Positions 42,930 to 56,908 of a stretch of 64,000 nt of DNA are shown here, piece by piece; within the stretch, counting starts at the first letter, position 1, and each line of letters begins with the position of its first letter. Under the pieces are notes generated by a model. The model was not told the origin of the DNA, did no database searches, and worked only from the letters and a program-made list of their open reading frames with translations. The stretch comes from Podospora bellae-mahoneyi (taxonomy: Eukaryota > Ascomycota > Sordariomycetes > Sordariales > Podosporaceae), in the NCBI RefSeq assembly GCF_035222275.1, contig NC_085881.1:1612001-1676000 (forward strand). The letters are read 5' to 3'. Both the position numbers and the translations under genes were made by a program.

Positions 42930-45900
42930 ATGCTTTCTAGAGTGTGTTTTTGAGAGAGATATGCTGGCTGGATGATGATGTTTCGGGATATTGTCTCAAT
43001 CCTCCTCTTCTCTTCAACACAACAAAATAAAAACAAAAAAAGAAACAAGCGAATGACAGGAGTCGACGAGGACTTCCTCGGGGTGAGTGCAAAAAGCGAA
43101 TGTGAGTGGTGGAGATGGGCAGCGACGAGGGCTGATTCAGCGATGGTGATTGTATCTGGAAGATCAAAGAGAGGCGGAGGATGGGGCCGTCGGGGGAACT
43201 GCAAAGTTAAATAGCACCCCAATGCACGTCCTGGCTAGGGACAGGACAGGCCGCCCTGTCTGCAGGCTGCGGACCAGTACCTGCCCACCTCCTCACCCAA
43301 GAACACCCACAACAAAGCGCGCGCATTGCCCCATCGGGAAAGGAAGCCTGCCAAGCCAAGACATCAGGGCTACACCATGTGCTGGCACCCCACCATCTGG
43401 CTTCCCTTTCCAGCTAGACCATCCATCCATTTAATCGCTTTATTCGTTAATGCCCCCCCTTCCGTCCCATCTCCATTACGGCTCTACCTTAGCTCCCCCA
43501 GAGCTCTCTCCCGAACGGCGTCCTTGTTGAAACCGACGACAGCACGCCTCGTTACCCGTCAACTGGACCTCCGACGGGAGCCAAGCCCCGTTGCTATCAA
43601 CCAAACCTCACCCACTGGAACTAGACGCCGAGGCAGCGGACACTTGTGGCGGTTGTCTTTTGTTGAGCACCTTAATTCGTGCCAGCCAAGAGTAAGTAAC
43701 TTACTCTGTAAATCCTAACCATTTGCCATGCCTCGGGATGGTGCTTAGAAATTTAGAATGGTGCTGAGAAACCCATTCGACCTGGGCTCGTGCAGCATCT
43801 CTCGTGCCATCGAAGCGCTGTGGAAGCTGCCAGCGTCCAGCAGCAATGCCGGGCTCATGCGAGCGCCGTTAACCGGGTATGCTCTTGTGTATTGTTTCTC
43901 TCCCCTCTGTACTATAGAATCCCCAAGAGGCAAAAGTGTGTGCAGTAGGTAGGGGCCATGCTCATGCCATGGCTCCCCCCGCCCAATCCATGCTACGTTA
44001 ACTCAGAGGTCCAGTTGTGCGGGAGGATGGCCCAGCATGACGACAGGCCAGACGGCAGCCGGCCCCAATGTCAGAGCAGTGAGTGACAATGAGGGGAGCA
44101 TTTTTTGTGGGATTATATTAGCGGCGGGCACTAAACAGACAGCTTACAAGGCGGTTCCGCCGGGACAGGCCGGAGAGTCTGTTTGAAAGGAGGCGATGAG
44201 ATGACGGAGAGATTGAGTTTGGTCACCTGCCAGGGCAAAGCTGCTGTGACAGATGGGATGCTCCTTTTGGGTCGAACTCCGCTTGGTGCTTGTACACAAA
44301 ACCACAAAATCGTCCCAGCACAAGTCCCAGTGAAAGAGATGACGAGCCTGCGAATGGGAGATAGGCCGGGGAAATGGCCGTGCTGACTGCTGCTGTCGTC
44401 GGTCGACACTCCAAAGAGCGCTCTGACTAGCCGCCATGCGGTTAGCGCCCCTTTGCAACAGAACACGAATTGAGGCGGAGCAGCGGCAGGCCGGCTTGCC
44501 TCCTTCTCCCTCCAATATTACTTTTGTACCCTTTCTTTCCACCATTGGTGATGCTCCTTTTTCAGGTCCTCCTATGTTCTCTTGACTGCTTGTTTGGGTG
44601 TGGTCTGCGCAGCAAATGGTGAAGCTTTTCGTCAGGTGTGGCCCACGTGGATGTCTGTGAATGTCCCTGGCCGACGCCTAGCCTAGGTATAGCCGCGGTA
44701 TTCGCTCCAAAGAACAACTTTGACGCCTCCTCCTCCAGCCAGTCGACCTGCAGCATTACGTACTTTTCACACCCCATCTCCGATATTTTGATCAGAGACA
44801 GCAGCGGCATCTTACCGTTCTCGTGGCCTCAGTCCTGTGGCGGGGTTTGATTGCTCTAAACACAATCAATCTTTTCTTTGCTTCTGTTTTCTATGAGATT
44901 ATCAGATTGCAAGGAGGGGGCGGGAAGGGCGGTGTTGCAGCAGCCATCGTCAGCCATCACCATGGATGACCGACTGTCTTCCTCTGTCCTCGTCCGCCCC
45001 CGCACCCACTTACTCGATTTTGGTCTGTGGGATTCCTCCTGCATAGTTCCTAGCAGCAAGAGGTTGGGACTTGCAGTTACAGCCAGTCTCGTGCAGCGCG
45101 CATATTATGTAGCGCAGGGCCCTTTTTGCTTTTATCAGAAGAGAAGTCGTCTGGTGTGGTGGCATGCGTACTGCAGGACATTGGCTTTTTCAATATTTCA
45201 CCCGTTCTTTCAGTAGGAAAGAAGCATGTAAAGTCTTTGGGGAATAGGGAAAACACCACCATGACCACAATACCCGTACGAGGACTTTTGCAGACGAGCA
45301 CCTGTCCACCACCCAACGTTCAACCCAACCTATCCTGGCGCCAAGCATCCGGCGAGGATCATATCATAGGCTAAGAGGCTCTTCCTTTTGGCATGCCCAC
45401 CAGGGCAGCAACCATTCCCCATTTGACGCTGGACCGGATCGCGGTTGACATTGGTTCTGGCGGGGGCACTTGGGGAGGCTTGGGGTGCACGCCGTCACTG
45501 TCACTAGCATCCCTCGGCGCACTCCTCGCTCTGTCTGATGACACCTGATACAGTAGCGTGCTGTTCCGATGTTGGGTGACCCCCATTGCCAGTTGAGTTT
45601 CAGGTGCTTCGTAACTGGGCCTTTGGGACTCGTGCCCAGTCCACACTGGCTGCAACGTCAACTATCGGTTGATGCGCTGATCTGATTTTTGTGATGGAGA
45701 AAGAAGAAGGTGAGGAGAACAAAGATGACGGCGGAGAGAACTGCCGGTTTCCCCTGAACCCCACGAAAGGCCGCGTTGTCGGACGACGACGGTGGGCGGA
45801 CGACTGGGATGTGAAGAGGCAGGTGTGCTTCCGAACCCCCCGTTTCCGTGTCTCGCCTCGGTGGTGTTCCCCTCATGAGCCATCAGTTTGCATTATGTCA

Positions 45901-48600
45901 TTGCCCGATGCTGTGGAAAGCAAAACTCTCTCGCTAGTAACAGTGTCGAGCTTTCGAGCTTCCATGAACCTGGGAACAGCAAGAAGCCAAAGGAACTTTG
46001 ATAGCTCCAGTTTCCACTTCGGTTTTCCCGGAGCGTCCGCCAGTCGGTGGAACTCCGGTTCAAAGGCACGTCTTGCGTCGGGTTAGCCAAAGAAGAAAAA
46101 AAAAAAAAGGCAAACGCCTCGCTCCGAAAGCTTGCAGCCATCATGAGCAGATCAGAAGCCAGCGTTAGCAGCGATACCGCAGTAATACTAACGTCGATGA
46201 CCCTCGTCTAAACACGTGGACCCAAGAACCTAGACGTTACCCAGGATGACGCAGCACATCGCTTGGAAAGGTGAGCGCAACGACGGTGAGGGTGGAGATG
46301 GGCACTCGGTGTCGTGCAGGACCCTGGTTCGATCGGGGGTTATCTTGTTGAATTGCTGCCCTCTGGTTGGATGAAACAACCGTTTTCTCGTGTCCATTTT
46401 TGGCTGCCCGTTCCTGCCGCTTCTTTGGTCCCTGTCCATTTGAATGTTTTCCCCTCATCACACACCCCTTCCCTTCCTCTTGCTGATGACCCTTTCTCCA
46501 TTCTCCAACTTTCTCAATCGTCAAAGTGGCTGTACACCTTGACGCTTACCGGTCACTTTCTTTGTTGTTCATGCTACTGCACTGCAGTACTAAATGATCT
46601 AAGCAGTTGTTGTCCCGGACATTGGCTCGGTAATGAATGGGGGGGCTAGGCAGCAAAAGACTCCATTCTCTGGTTCTCTGGATGGACGGCCAGGATCCGA
46701 ACTTTGGGCTGCCTTTAGGTTGTTCCCCGCGCCAAGAAAACAAGGGACTTTTCTCGCCGGGTGCACCCATTCACCGCCTCATTTTTAGTGGTAGCAAAAC
46801 AGCAACAATCACCAAAGTCATTCATTCATCAAAAGCCTCGGTTCTCCCTTTTGCGCTTCCCTCGGCCCCCTTGTCCGCTTCCACTGCGCCGTATGGGTAC
46901 CATCACAGAACTGCGACCGCATGGCCCCATGGGTTCTTGATTCGGTAGGTATCTGCTCTTTGCTTGCTTTGAAAGCTCATTTCATTGTCCGAGGGCAACA
47001 ACAGCCTCGAAAGATGTTTGCTTCCCTCCTGATGCTCGAATCTCAATTCCCAACTTTTTTCGTGGTGGATGGCTTTTCTTGTTTGGGGATAGCGCTGTTT
47101 CTAAATAAAAAGTTAACCTTTTTTTCCTTCTTTCCCTCTTCCGGCAGACGTCTCCACACTGACGTTCTTTGCTTGCCACATTCGGCCGAGCTGTGGTCCG
47201 CTCGTCCAATGACATTGACGGCACGTAGATCTTCGCTACTAGCAGACGAAACGACACTGTAGAAGTAATAATTTTCTGGATAATACTTATCAATCTGTAC
47301 AACGTTCCATACTTCTACAGTTATTCTTTTCTCTCTTGTTCTTTTATTTCCCCACGGAAAAGCCGAACATTTCGGTCTCCTTTTGCCTTGATGTAGCACA
47401 CACACACCTAACTCAGCCAACCACTCACAACAGCTTCCACAATCGACGCCTTACCGCCGGCCTCTTCTATTTTTTTTTTCGGCTCCCGGCAGCACCGTGT
47501 GCCCAAACCCCCGGGGCACGCGCGGGGGGCTTGGCTAGGTATCTATTAGCTCACTCCGTCATCACGGGTAGTGTGTTGTCTTTTCTTATCAATCTATTTG
47601 TTTTTAGTTGACCAGATCAGAACCAAAAAAAACCAAGGAAAAAGCTACTTCCCCAAACCCCCAACGGACTGGGCGATTGGCATCGCGGAATTATGGCCGC
47701 CTCCTCCGATCCAGATTGCAACGGTTGGGGTGATCAGCCTGCATACATACTATAAGGACATTCCATGCGCGCTAATGATACTGGAGAGGTTGGAGAAAAC
47801 CTCTGCTTTCTCCAAGTGATGAGGAAGTGCCTAGCTGACCCCGCGTTGATAGCCGATTGTACTCAGGCGGGACCGGCAATAACGTTTACGCGATGATCAC
47901 CCACCTACCATGATATGATCTGATGATATATGGAGACCCTTTTACCCTCAGCTGTATGTGATCGTATGGATCTAGATGCTGAGTGGCTGTCTTTTTGCTC
48001 TTAACGCATGGGCGGAGGAGGATGGATCCAGCGGTGAGTCGGGTCATAGCTTGCAAGGCGTTGGCAGAGTAGGTAGGTAATTAATTCCCTTTTGTGTACC
48101 TTTCCTAACACAACTTGCAGCACCAATGAGAACAAGAGGCAGGGTGTATGATCCCTGCTCCCTGTCGTCGGATCAAGGTTTCTGGTGAACGTTGAAGAAA
48201 AGGGTAGTAGAGGAGGGAGATAAGCGAGGATGGGGGGTAGTTTACACTGGGTAGGTACCTAACCCACTACTCGATCCTCGGTTTCTTTTTTGCTGTTGGT
48301 TGTTTTCCCGCGGGTTGTTTAGCATTTTTTTCTTCCTTTTTTCTTCTTACTTCCGTGGATTGTGATTTGACGGGTTTGTGGTTGGGGTGGTGGTGGGTTT
48401 GGTTCGCTGACTGGCTGGCTGCATGCTGTCACAGCCCATTTTTCCACACTCAGCTCCAGAAAAGCAGCAGATATGGTTTGCCCCGCGGAAAGGTCAGGTA
48501 GGTAGGCTGTCCACATTGCAGTGAGCGTAACTTCTGCAGAAGGGTCTGCTGCTTTTTCTTTTGCTAATTATAGCTCGGTGTGCGTGCCCGATCTTTGTGG

Positions 48601-48634
48601 GGGTGGTGGTGGTGGTGGTGGTAGTGGTGGTGTA
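48601..48634. repeat. (GGT)n trinucleotide run
   Basis: About ten GGT units with one GTA interruption, inside the gene-free block. Confidence 0.85.
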
Positions 48635-51600
48635 CGGACCTTGAAGCAGCCACAGTGGATGGGGAGAGTGCCATGTGATGATTTATGGTTTTGGTTATGA
48701 CCGGGTGGGTGGGTTTTGGTTCTCAACAAGTACACCACCCGGAGTCGTTTCCGAAACCAGTAACGGGCGGTGCCAATGTTGAGGGAGAAGAGGGTGGGTG
48801 GGTAAGAAGCCTAACGACAACATGATGGAAGTGTGACTGGAGGGTATTGTCATTTCTCCGTGGTGGCCAACGGGTTTGTGTCACGTTGGGAGCCTAAGCT
48901 GTTGAGGGCATCACGTTATCTGCTGTCTGGCACTTTTGCTTTCAACGGTCGGGACATTTGCTTCATGTTGGGTTCTCCACAACCATACACTCAAAACACA
49001 CGATCGATGACCAGTCCAAACTTGGTCAAAGGTTGGTGAAGGGTATCACCAGGCTGGATTTGCAAAGCATGGCATTGCATAAGGTACCCTTCCGACATGC
49101 CCCAGAGTCCTCGGCACGGCCTTCATTCGCTCTCTCTCCGCCTTTGTCTATTAAACCTGATTAAGGTTTGGTCGATCTCATGCTGTCAGACTCCAAAATG
49201 CGGTGAGGATGGAGGCCACTGATTAAGAGGCTTGAGACGAGCCAGTTATCTTTCCAGAAGGAGGATCTTGTTCGGTGTCTTATGCTGTATCACCGGTGAA
49301 GCTCACCACCAGCGCATATTCGGGGGATCGGGGAGGGTAAAGAGGGATACAGAGTCAGGGGTAAGGTGGGATGCGGAAGGGGAGAGCCGATCTGTGTCGG
49401 GTGGGTGCTTTGATGGAAAGGGGGAGGCTTACTGCCAGCGTTGGGGAGCATATCGACCAAGTGCAAAAGACCGTCCGGTTTTGACGTTGTTATTGATGGC
49501 TTCCGGTATGGCATCGGGCGTGATGCTCGACCACGATGGGGTCAAAGAGGGGCCTTGGCATGGCCACCACCGTGCTGGTGTTGAGGGTCAATCACATCAT
49601 GGCGAGAATGATATCTGACGCAGGGTCAGAATATCCTCTTTCACTCCTTCCATATACACAGCAGATCGTGTCCGGCACGTGCCTTGCTTCTCATGCGCTC
49701 ACCCAGCTGGCGAACACAACTATCGCCCCGTCTGGGGTGTCTCAGATCTCAGAATATCATCTGAACATGGATCAACCACGTATCTCGAATCCCACAAACT
49801 TAAGCTTCACCGAAACATACATTTGACACTCCCGAGCGGTGGACGTCTGGGCTTGCTTTTCTGGGGTTGGCTGACAACACCGTTGTGTTCAGGAGAATCA
49901 TCGAGAAGCCAACATGGATGAGCCCCGGGGGTGAGACTCCAATGACTATTTTGGTTCTCTTCTAGAAATTAATTGGCTTCCATACCAGCTGGGACTCGGG
50001 CCTCAAACGGTTGACGATGTTGAAGATGTCTGAGATGAACGCCCTGGATTGGCCCGAGCAAAGACCTGGGGAAGACTCCCCAGGAACGCTTCGGTGGCAC
50101 AACAAGCCTTTCAGGTTTTGTTCGTGGCAGGCAGGTTCAAGCTTCTTCCCCGGTGTTCTCGGCGGAATATTTTGATCTTCCTTGGTGATATCAGCTCGTG
50201 TTGCAGAGCTGAAGCCGAAATAGAGGATTGGGCTACCTCTCTTCTTCGTCATGTGCAACGTTGGCATGAAGCTCGAGAGCTGGAGAGCCAACGGATGGTT
50301 GTTACTATCCCCGGGGTTGTCAGCGGTGGAGTTCAGGATCGGACCCGGAAGCCACAGCCACGGCCTCGGTACGCTTTTTCTTCTTCGTATGTGCTACACG
50401 ATGCTAGTCTGTGATCTCAAAAAAGAAAACAAAAAAGCACAGGGCACATCTCGTGAGATCTGCTCGGCAAGGGGATCAAGATGCTGATTGGGTGTTTGTT
50501 GATATTGGCATTGGTCCTTCATCAAGTTTCGTGAGGCTTTCTGCGTCTCGACTAGGTTGGTGATGCTCACAGGAACGCTTACAGCGGTCCAGGAAGGTGA
50601 AAGCGTCACTTACACCGCTCTCACGCACCAACTGCGGTAGTCTTCTGTTGACTTCTGCTCCAGCGGGCCGACTTCCCCTTTCGCCCTGCTTTGTGTCGTC
50701 CAACGGTGATGTTTGATCCAAGGGGGGCAACAGGCAAGGGGCATCACTCAGCTGCGGTCCACCGGATAGGGATCAGAATGTCAGGGGGCAACTTGCCAAT
50801 CAGAGCCCAAAAAGCCCAAAGGTTCAATGCATGAAAGGCTGGCCAATGGCTGACGATGCCACAAGATCAAAAGATGCCCGAAATCGGCCGAATATGGGCG
50901 GATGTTACTCATCTTCACCCTTGTTGTCGAGTTTTTTCTTTGCCTCGGGATGCACTGGCTCTGTAACATCGCCATCAATATCGAAGCCAACAACAGCTGA
51001 TGGGAGAAAGGCAAGGAAGGAACATGACAGTGAAGATGACCGCATGCATTTGCCTTTGCATTTGCATAACTCAATCCAGTTCACAATAGGCAGGCGAGTT
51101 GCTCTTTCCTGGCCTGGGCCCCCCAACTTCAGATTTTTGTCAGTGGTGCTTTCCCAAAGTGTCATCCCGCTCGAGCACATGCCCCTTCGGTCTGTCTCCC
51201 TACCTGACCCCAACCTCAAAGCGAGGCGCAGTCGTCAAACAACCCACCTTTTCAACCTACCAGCAAATATGCACACAACATTGCATTTTATTGTAGATTC
51301 CGTAAGAACCACGGAACAACAACTCTCAGTCCATTCGCTTCCCAATCCCGATTCAGGCACAGCGCATAATGTGCCCGCCGCCGCACGTCGTCTCTGGTCG
51401 GTACCTGCCGAGCTTAACAGAGTCCTGGTAAATAATAATCATCAAACACAGCCTCACTCACCCTCACCAACAGCCAAACCGCTATCCCTCAACTCCTTTA
51501 CCGAGTGACGCGTCTCAACTGTCAATGCCCCCGCAGGCGACAGGTCCCTACATGCTGACATGCATCTGTCACGTTGCTTGTTGCTCCCCATCTCATCTCC

Positions 51601-54600
51601 CTCATCAGAACGTTGTTGGTCTGTTGTTGGCGGCTGTGAGATTAGCATGGGTAATATCTAAGTTACACAAGAAATATGGCCGATGTAAACCCATCTTATC
51701 ACAGTCGTCTACATGATCAGATACTACAATCCTCAAACCTCATGTATAGAACTTGTGTTTCTTCCTCTCTACCATCTTGTTTGTAACTCAGCCCTCTTTC
51801 TCGACCCCCCCCTTTATCATCCGAGTTGACACTTTGCGAGCTTTGATACCTACCTCCATCTTATCTACCGGTCCACGACGAAACGGGGGTACTGGACGGG
51901 GGCTATCCCGGAGTCGGAAAAGGGAACCGAGGCATGACAAAGAGATATGTATCAAAGCTTGGTTTTTTTTTTTTTTGGTGTACCGGAGACCCGCGAGACC
52001 CGCGAGACCCGGCGGATGCCGAATTGTTGTTTTTTTGGGAAAGCTCCTCCCACTTCCCGGACTACCTGGATGCTTGTTCACCCGCCCGCCCTACTGCCGG
52101 ATCTCGGCATGGGACGGAGGGATGGTCCTTGAGGGTAAGGGGGTCCGGGGTGATGGGAGAGAAAGTGGGGATGGGTGAGGTAATATGAAATCATCGCCGG
52201 TAGGGAGAGATCCCCGGCATCAAAACAGCACATCGGGAGGGAGGCTGGCTGGCTGGCTGGCTTCGTTTCTCGGAAAGGGAACGTTAACTTGGGCCTTGAA
52301 AGCATGGTCAGCCTCCCTCGGTTTCTTTCCGGTTATTTCGATTACTGGTGTACCTAGGCTGGGTTCATGTAAAGGGAACCAACAGACTTTTGGGTTTGAA
52401 TAGTGATCCGGGATTGATAGGCAGTTGGGGATGTTGTCAAGTGTGGGTCGGGGGCGGAAATACTAGGGATGAGGGGCCGGTTATCTGGTTCGACACTTTT
52501 GTGAACGTGGATATGGATGGGGTTGGGGGAGATCGGCTATCTGGCTTGAAGAACAGGGAGAATAAAGTTATTGAAGAATGGAACTCGGGGCGGGGATCCG
52601 AGCTAGGTGTTGCTGTTAGTCATGGACCATGGGCATGGATTTCATCTCGGCTCTACGGTTGTTCTACCTGCCATGTTCGCAGTCAAGGAAGAGGCTGAGC
52701 TGGCCGGTAGGGAGACCACGGCTATTACGGATCCTTTTTGGAACTTGGCGGTTCCAGTGTTGGGAAAACCTCGTTCCTTGGCTGTATGATGAAGAGCACG
52801 TTCGTATTACATCTGATGATCTACGAAGATGAGATCCCTGGCAGCCTCCTCAGTAGTCCGCATCGGTCTCCGTCTGGACTTTCTTGGTGGAGTATCAGTG
52901 TCTTTCGGGGGAGAGGGAGTGAGGTGGCCGATGTTGAGTACTCACTGCTGCTGAGAGATGGGCGAGGTTGACTTGAACAGAAGATTACACGGAAACCCAA
53001 ATGGAAGAGCGTCATCCTGAGTAAGAGTGGTTTGAAGGCCGCCTCAAGTTCTCGCAACCGAAATAACAGTGAGTCCAAGGCCATGTTATGCTAGACTGAG
53101 AACACTCTTAGGTATGCCAGAGTCAATTCTGTAAAATTAATCTACGAGGAGATCTGTCGGAGATGGTTGTTTCTGAAAAAGATCCACCAAGGGAGACGTG
53201 AACAGAAATGAGGATTGAACCACAAAGAGATCTATCTGGAAGAAAGGTTCACATATGATTCTAGCTCTCCAAACAAGGCCAATCTGAAGATGAGGCCCAT
53301 GTGACATTGCCTCTTGAGCTGATACACATCGCAGGTGTTGACGATGTATTTCGCTCAAGCCCTCGTGTACTTCTCATAATCTACCTAAGATGCCCATCTC
53401 ATACAAAAAATCTCCAGCACACCATCGCCCCCGGCTCCAAAAAGTCTGGGCCACTCTCCAGATATCTCTTGCAGGATTTAGTAAAACATCTACGCCCCCC
53501 CATTATATACGAAACTGAGTAGACACCTGTCTACAGAGATATTCCATCACCAAAAACTACTAATTGTTCCAATCCCTCACAACCACTGATACTTGCACCT
53601 TCTGGGATTCAAATGCTGGGTTCAACTCATCAGAAACCTTTTTTCCTTATATCGAGATTGAGATTGAGATCGAGGTTTTGGAGCCCGGAAGTAAGGGGGA
53701 TAAACAGCAGAGACAAATATCTGGACACAAGAGTTCATGAGGATCTTTAGGCCAGAGCAGAATAAGGGTCAGATCAAAACCGAGGTCAGATCAAAACAAA
53801 GCTCAGAACAAAACAGAGCTTGGAAAAGATCCCCCCAGGAGTAACGAGTGATCAGAACACAACAACGCTTTTGAAAAAAAAAAAGAAAAAAAAGAAGAAG
53901 ATTAAATCTCAAGAGAAGACAAAGATGCTTATCAACCAATAACATGATACAAGAAGGGATCCGAATAACCCCAAGCCCAACCAACCAAAAGAAGCCACCA
54001 CCAGCAGTTCTAAACACTGGATTCATCTTCTCCAAAAGCCCACCCAGTGGTCCAGCTGCATCAATGAGTAACTACAGACCCCCCAGCAAGAGGCCATGAA
54101 ATCCGGATGAAAGAAGAGTTCTGAGCCGTGACACTAATGAACTGAACAAGGTTAAGTCTCCCTGTACCTGTCGTCCTCACACTCAGGCAAACATACCCTT
54201 TCCAGATCCCCCTCATCACAAGTATTATCAGCTGTGCTTGACCCTAGGCACCTAGACAGCAACATCTCAAGAACCCACAGCACTCACCAACCAATGTCTC
54301 CAAAGACACCCCCCATAGTATCACATCACACACAGCAGCAAAGTGAACAAAACCACCACTTTATTTTCCGCTTTATATTTCCACTAAAGAGACCCCCCTT
54401 TCCCAACCCAACCGTATCCCTTTCCTCCCGCCCAGTGTATTTATCTAACATAAACCTCTCCCACCCTCCAACAATCATAGCGAAAAAACAAACCATCCAT
54501 GTAGAAGAAAAAAAACAAAAAGAGTCATTCCGCTACCCATTTAATGCCAACCTCGCAGCAAAAAAACAAGGCAAAAACCAGATACTCACCCCTTTCCCGC

Positions 54601-54610
54601 ACTCATCCCC

Positions 54611-55765
54611 TTAAGCAAACCTCTTAGCCCTCGCCTCCCTCTTGGCCCTCTCCGCCGGATCCTCCTCCCTTTGCGGCAGCTTCGTCGCAGCAGTAGCACC
54701 ACCACCCCCCCCATTGCGCTGCTGCCGACCAGCACCACCCGGACCCCCACGCACACGACCGCCCCGTCCCTGCTGGTTACGGCCGTTATTGCTGTTGTTC
54801 CGGACATTGGCACTAGGCTGCTGCTGCTGCGGCCGCTTGTTGCCGCCCTCAGCACCCTTAACCTTGCTCCCATCATCCTTCGCCTCCCTCCCCCTCTTCC
54901 TCGGCCCCCGCTCAGGCAGCGCGCTGTCCAGAGCCGAGATCTGGTCATTAGCCACCCCGAACTTGGCAGCCCTCGCCGCGGCCTTGGCCTCCTCCGAGTT
55001 TTCGTCTAGCGTGATGCCGAATCTGGCGGCGCGAGCAGCCCGCTTCTCTGCTTCCGTCTGCGCGTTGGTCGCGGCTAGGTTCGCTGAGAACAGAGGTGCA
55101 GCTGGGGCAGAGGCGGGTTCCTCTGTGGCAGTGGTCTCAGCTGGCTTGTCGTTTTTGGTAGTGGTGGTGGCAGGGGCAGCAGTCTCATCAGCCTTGGTTT
55201 CGACAACGGCTGGCGCATCCTCCGACTTCTTCTTCTCTGCTGGCTTGTCTTGAGTGGCGGCGGGAGCGGCATCAGCCTTCTTGGCCATAGGAGGAAAGTC
55301 ATCGTCGTCGTAGTCGATCTCATCCTCCGCCGCCGCGGCGGGCTTGGTGTCTAGACCGAGATCGAGTTCGATGTCAGTGATGTCGAACAACATGATGAAA
55401 TAGAAGAGGAAGCGCTTCGAGGTTTGGAATGCGACAAAGATAGGGGCTGATGCGATCGAAGGAGGTGATGAAGATGCGACCGCAGCCGATGTGTGTGATT
55501 GATCGCTTGCGCAAGAACAGATGGAAAATTCTCGACGCGCATCCTCAGGTAGAATAACCCATCACCGCAGTCGCGATCGCATTTGCAGGGAGGGGAGAGC
55601 AATGGTAGGCTTACCGGCCTTGGGCTCCGCAGCTTCCTGGGCCTTCTGATTGTCGTCCTCCTGAAGACGGGCAATCAGGTCGGCCTTGTTGCCGGTCAAC
55701 GGTAGGCTGCGCTCCTGAAGAACCTTCTTCAACTCGGGGACCTTCATGCTGTTGTAGTCGGCCAT
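54611..55765 (-). CDS. THO1: SAP-domain mRNP protein, Tho1/SARNP-like
   Basis: Exons 55615-55765 and 54611-55350 encode 296 residues, joined by a 264-base intron that ends TCTAG (phase 1, K-A then D-T-K-P). The N-terminal SAP motif spans about residues 4-38 (MKVPELKKVLQERSLPLTGN then KADLIARLQ), a DNA/RNA-binding helix-extended-helix. After an acidic, Ala-rich linker, two similar segments RAARAARFGI and AARAAKFGV match the Tho1/MOS11 C-terminal helicase-contacting motif. The tail is Gly/Arg/Gln-rich (RGG-like), suited to RNA binding. The family helps package nascent mRNA with the Sub2/UAP56 helicase for nuclear export. The start is the first ATG of the SAP frame. An A/T-run lies just upstream of it (55769-55787). 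Confidence 0.9.
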
Positions 55766-56908
55766 TGTAAAAAAAAAAAAAAAAAAAGGGGAGGGGGCAG
55801 CTGGCAGCTGCGAGTGGCTCAAGTAGGAATTGGTATGCAGAGTTGGTAGTGTAGGGAGACTGTTGATGCTTTTATCGCAGTACTTGATGGCCAGAGATGA
55901 AAGGAAGTTTGGTGCAGCGCGGTGATGAAGTTCACTGGGAGGCTCAGAGGGCTGCCGTCACGCGAAACGCGTCGCTCCAAGTTTCTGCGCTGCTAGCGCT
56001 GTCAACAGGGGTCAGTGGCTAATTGTCGGCAAACGTCACAATGTGGACCTGCGGCTTGGCATCGTCGCTGCTATTCGTACGATAGAGAGAGGATACCTAT
56101 TGTGTAGCTTTGGTGATTGAACAGTTATTCATTGTCAATAGACAGGCTTTATCGTCAGTAGCAACACTCTCCAACTCGCACGTTCCTCCTCATCATCAGT
56201 AAGCTATGTCAACACAACTTCTCCTCCTAATGCCAACAGGGGTTAGGGTTTAGCCGCAAACCCCGAAAACCACCAGCAAACTGACGTCATCTCCAAGACC
56301 ACCTCCAACACCACCACAACTCAGCTCTAGAAGCAAAACACAAGGTGTAGCAAATACTCAAGAGTCAATTCACCAGATGACAATGAAAACTTCTAACCCC
56401 TCACCAACAGACAGAGAGCGCAAAAAAACAAAAACACTGTATGCCTTTTGCCCGTTTGTTTACCCTTCCCCTATGCGCCATATCTCGAATAACTCGGATG
56501 CAGAAAACCCTCATCCACCAAGGGAAAAACCCCAAGCCCTCCTCCCCCCCTTGCCCAAACTTTGCATATAACAACATGCTGATGCTCCGGGTATTGCCTG
56601 TAGTGAATAACGCGGTGAAAAGAAAACAAAAGAAACAAAAGGAAGCCGCCTCCGCCCACTTTCTACAAGTTGACCGTTTTGTCTTTGGGTATCTCGACTG
56701 GAATTCTTGGGAGGTTGGTGGTGCCACATAACCCCTTAAACCCGTTGTTTGTGTAGCCAAAAAGAAAAGAAAAAAGCTCTCGAATCCGCAAGGTTGATGG
56801 TATCTCGTGATGTGATGTGATGTGATGTGATGTAATGCAGTGTCACGACAACAAAAGGCAGCCTCGTCTGTGCGCCCTTTCCCACTCCCATCTCCCAAAC
56901 CTTACTAT
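55766..56908. other. Intergenic region upstream of THO1-like gene
   Basis: A single GGGTTAGGGTTTAG stretch near 56230 resembles two telomere units but is not an array. A GTGAT tandem lies near 56811-56835. No coding sequence is supported. Confidence 0.5.

Larger units (their letters stand above)
42297..54610. other. 12.3 kb block without recognisable genes
   Basis: The longest open frame is 225 codons (50831-51508 +), with mixed codon use and no domain. I find no exon chain, tRNA, 5S rRNA or snRNA. Simple repeats occur: GA-run near 42633-42650, TTGG near 42888-42929, GGT near 48601-48634, a T-run at 51963-51976, and GGCT near 52245-52262. Base composition is ordinary, without the AT-richness of decayed repeats. 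It lies upstream of the Zn2Cys6 regulator, so it may be an extended control region or carry noncoding transcripts. Confidence 0.45.

Noticed and set aside
50831-51508. 225-codon plus-strand ORF in the gene-free block
   Set aside because: Mixed codon use, no hydrophobic core pattern or known motif, and no splice context. It is probably a chance open frame.
56225-56245. Telomere-like GGGTTAGGGTTTAG
   Set aside because: Only about two units, not an array, and it lies between ordinary genes. Not evidence of a telomere or an internal telomeric island.
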